In this document: positions 62,031-64,000 of the stretch, piece by piece
Numbering within the stretch: position 1 is the first letter of the stretch
Layout: each line of letters starts with the position of its first letter
Assembly (NCBI RefSeq): GCF_014647635.1
Contig: NZ_BMPO01000004.1
Location: 434,001-498,000 of the forward strand
Origin: Pseudomonas matsuisoli
GTDB taxonomy: Bacteria > Pseudomonadota > Gammaproteobacteria > Pseudomonadales > Pseudomonadaceae
Reading direction: 5' to 3'
DNA length: 64,000 nt
Translations under genes and position numbers: made by a program
The notes under the pieces: generated by a model
Seen by the model: only the letters and a program-made list of their open reading frames with translations
Databases searched by the model: none
What the model was told of the DNA's origin: nothing

Positions 62031-64000
62031 ATGCTGAGCACGCTTCGCAAGATCGTCCAGGAAGTCAACTCCGCCAAGGATCTCAAGACGGCGTTGACCA
62101 TCATTGTGCAGCGCGTGAAGGAGGCGATGGGCAGCCAGGTCTGCTCCGTCTACCTGCTCGATCCCGAAACCGATCGCTTCGTGCTCATGGCTACCGATGG
62201 CCTTAACAAGCGCTCCATCGGCCGCGTCAGCATGGCACCCAACGAAGGCCTCGTCGGCCTTGTCGGTAGCCGTGAAGAACCGCTGAACCTCGAAGACGCC
62301 GCCAGCCATGCGCGTTATCGGTATTTCGCCGAGACGGGCGAGGAACGTTACGCATCGTTCCTGGGAGCTCCGATCATCCACCACCGTCGGGTGATGGGTG
62401 TTCTGGTCGTCCAGCAGAAAGAGCGCCGTCAATTCGACGAAGGCGAGGAAGCCTTCCTCGTCACCATGAGTGCGCAGCTTGCAGGCGTCATTGCTCACGC
62501 CGAAGCCACGGGGAGCATCCGCGGGCTTGGTCGTCAGGGCAAGGGCATCGCCGAGGCCCGTTTCGTCGGTGTACCGGGTGCGCCAGGTGCCGCGGTCGGC
62601 AAGGCGGTCGTCGTGCTGCCGCCCGCCGATCTCGAAGTGGTTCCGGACCGCGCAGTCGCGGACATCGAAGCGGAGCTCGCACTCTTTCAGCGGGCGCTCG
62701 AAGGCGTGCGCGGTGACATGCGCTCGCTGTCGTCGCGGCTGGAAAATCAACTACGCCCCGAAGAGCGCGCGCTGTTCGACGTTTATCTGATGATGCTGGA
62801 GGATGCCTCGCTGGCAGGCGAGGTGACCACGATCATCAAAAGCGGCCAATGGGCGCAGGGCGCGTTGCGGCAGGTGGTCACCGATCACGTGCGGCGTTTC
62901 GAATTGATGGACGATGCCTATCTGCGTGAACGCGCGTCGGACATTCGCGATATCGGTCGTCGCCTGCTGGCCTATCTACAGCAGGCCCACCAGACCACCC
63001 TGACGTATCCCGACAACACCATTCTGGTCAGTGAAGAGCTGTCACCGACCATGCTCGGCGAGGTGCCTGAAGGCAAGTTGGTCGGCCTGGTATCGGTATT
63101 GGGTTCGGGTAACTCGCACGTCGCCATCCTCGCGCGGGCCATGGGCATCCCTACGGTCATGGGCGCGGTGGACCTGCCGTATTCCAAGATCGATGGCATC
63201 GACCTGATCATCGATGGTTACCACGGCGAGGTATTCACCAACCCCAGCGAGCTGTTGCGCCGCCAGTACGCCGATGTGGTGGAAGAAGAGCGCCAACTTA
63301 CCCGTGGACTCGATGCGCTGCGGGCGTTGCCGTGTGTCACGCTCGATGGCCATCGGATGCCCCTGTGGGTCAACACTGGCCTTTTGGCAGATGTCACCCG
63401 CGCGCAAGAGCGGGGCGCCGAAGGGGTGGGGCTGTATCGCACCGAAGTCCCCTTCATGACCAAGGAGCGCTTCCCGAGCGAAAAAGAGCAGCTGGCGATC
63501 TACCGTGAGCAGCTCGCTGCCTTCCATCCCCTGCCGGTCACGATGCGAACGCTCGATGTGGGCGGCGACAAGGCACTGTCGTACTTCCCCATCAAGGAGG
63601 AAAACCCTTTCCTTGGCTGGCGCGGCATCCGTGTAACCCTCGATCACCCGGAAATTTTCCTGGTGCAGGTGCGGGCGATGCTCAAGGCGAGCGAGGGCTA
63701 TGACAATCTCCGTATCTTGCTGCCGATGATTTCGGGAACGCATGAACTGGAAGAGGCATTGCATCTGATCCATCGTGCCTGGGGCGAAGTGCGCGATGAG
63801 GGCGTTGATATACCCATGCCGCCGGTGGGCATGATGGTGGAAATTCCTGCCGCGGTGTATCAGATCCGCGATCTGGCCGCCCAGGTCGATTTCGTCTCCG
63901 TTGGCTCGAACGACCTCACCCAGTATCTCTTGGCCGTCGACCGCAACAACCCTCGTGTCGCCGACCTTTACGACTTCCTTCATCCCGCCGTGCTTCAGGC
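62031..64000 (+). CDS. ptsP: PEP-protein phosphotransferase PtsP (EI-Ntr), 3' end outside window
   Basis: The frame is open from the ATG to the window end (656 codons); the full protein is about 760. An N-terminal GAF domain (about 1-165, [22 protein letters not shown]...[10 protein letters not shown]) is followed by the enzyme I N-terminal part ([15 protein letters not shown]), the swivelling domain with phospho-His363 in [21 protein letters not shown], and the PEP-binding TIM barrel ([57 protein letters not shown]). It phosphorylates NPr in the nitrogen phosphotransferase chain. Confidence 0.96.
   Translation, partial: MLSTLRKIVQEVNSAKDLKTALTIIVQRVKEAMGSQVCSVYLLDPETDRFVLMATDGLNKRSIGRVSMAPNEGLVGLVGSREEPLNLEDAASHARYRYFAETGEERYASFLGAPIIHHRRVMGVLVVQQKERRQFDEGEEAFLVTMSAQLAGVIAHAEATGSIRGLGRQGKGIAEARFVGVPGAPGAAVGKAVVVLPPADLEVVPDRAVADIEAELALFQRALEGVRGDMRSLSSRLENQLRPEERALFDVYLMMLEDASLAGEVTTIIKSGQWAQGALRQVVTDHVRRFELMDDAYLRERASDIRDIGRRLLAYLQQAHQTTLTYPDNTILVSEELSPTMLGEVPEGKLVGLVSVLGSGNSHVAILARAMGIPTVMGAVDLPYSKIDGIDLIIDGYHGEVFTNPSELLRRQYADVVEEERQLTRGLDALRALPCVTLDGHRMPLWVNTGLLADVTRAQERGAEGVGLYRTEVPFMTKERFPSEKEQLAIYREQLAAFHPLPVTMRTLDVGGDKALSYFPIKEENPFLGWRGIRVTLDHPEIFLVQVRAMLKASEGYDNLRILLPMISGTHELEEALHLIHRAWGEVRDEGVDIPMPPVGMMVEIPAAVYQIRDLAAQVDFVSVGSNDLTQYLLAVDRNNPRVADLYDFLHPAVLQ

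Overview
The window is high-GC DNA that reads as a chromosome segment of a Pseudomonas-group gammaproteobacterium. The run algZ-algR-hemC-hemD-hemX-hemY-dsbB-rsd(algQ)-algP is a Pseudomonas signature. So are hemB-ppk, the divergent pair serA / D-2-hydroxyglutarate dehydrogenase, and rppH-ptsP. Intergenic spaces are full of REP-type palindromes of several families, some resembling those of the P. stutzeri group, but I do not assign a species. I found no tRNA, rRNA, CRISPR array, transposase, integrase or phage gene. The first gene (RND efflux permease) and the last (ptsP) run off the window.

Layout. 1-6.1 kb: end of an RND pump, a cysteine-rich lipoprotein of unknown function, a PheC-like periplasmic dehydratase, a LysE-type exporter and a chemoreceptor with a likely sigma-28 promoter. 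6.2-10.7 kb (minus strand): RNase Z, then a compact PP2C phosphatase - membrane Ser/Thr kinase - double-FHA protein operon with no type VI secretion genes beside it. 11.1-19.8 kb (plus strand): AlgZ/AlgR, the heme genes hemCDXY, DsbB, Rsd and the histone-like AlgP. 19.9-29 kb: a TIGR02444-type protein, the ABC-F protein YheS, a short MscS channel, an exporter, a YaiI-type protein, ElbB, DedA, HemB and polyphosphate kinase. 29.4-33.1 kb: an AraC regulator divergent from a catecholate-siderophore receptor, with a good Fur box, then a DUF2218 protein. 33.4-39.1 kb: serA, D-2-hydroxyglutarate dehydrogenase, a FAH-family enzyme, an SdiA-regulated-type protein and rpiA.

39.2-51.8 kb is a sugar-acid block. 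A GntR/FCD regulator and an EamA transporter are followed by an operon transcribed udh - SMP-30 lactonase - TRAP transporter (dctP-dctQ-dctM). Divergent from it are kdgD, a LacI regulator, a GudP-type MFS transporter and garD. Together they should import hexuronates and aldarates and turn galacturonate into galactarate, 5-dehydro-4-deoxyglucarate and then 2-oxoglutarate semialdehyde. Glucarate dehydratase and the final semialdehyde dehydrogenase are not in the window. Two kinds of perfect palindrome in the block look like operators. In P. aeruginosa rpiA and ilvA are neighbours, so the block looks like an insertion between them.

52.4-64 kb: ilvA, a four-gene two-component cassette in which every junction is a 4-bp ATGA overlap, a secreted SnoaL/DUF4440-like protein, an MFS transporter, a HAD phosphatase, rppH and ptsP. 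Compared with P. aeruginosa gene order, the 11-29 kb half corresponds to the PA5242-PA5262 region and the 33-64 kb half to PA0316-PA0337. These lie on opposite sides of oriC at similar distances, which suggests an origin-symmetric inversion with its joint near 29-33 kb.
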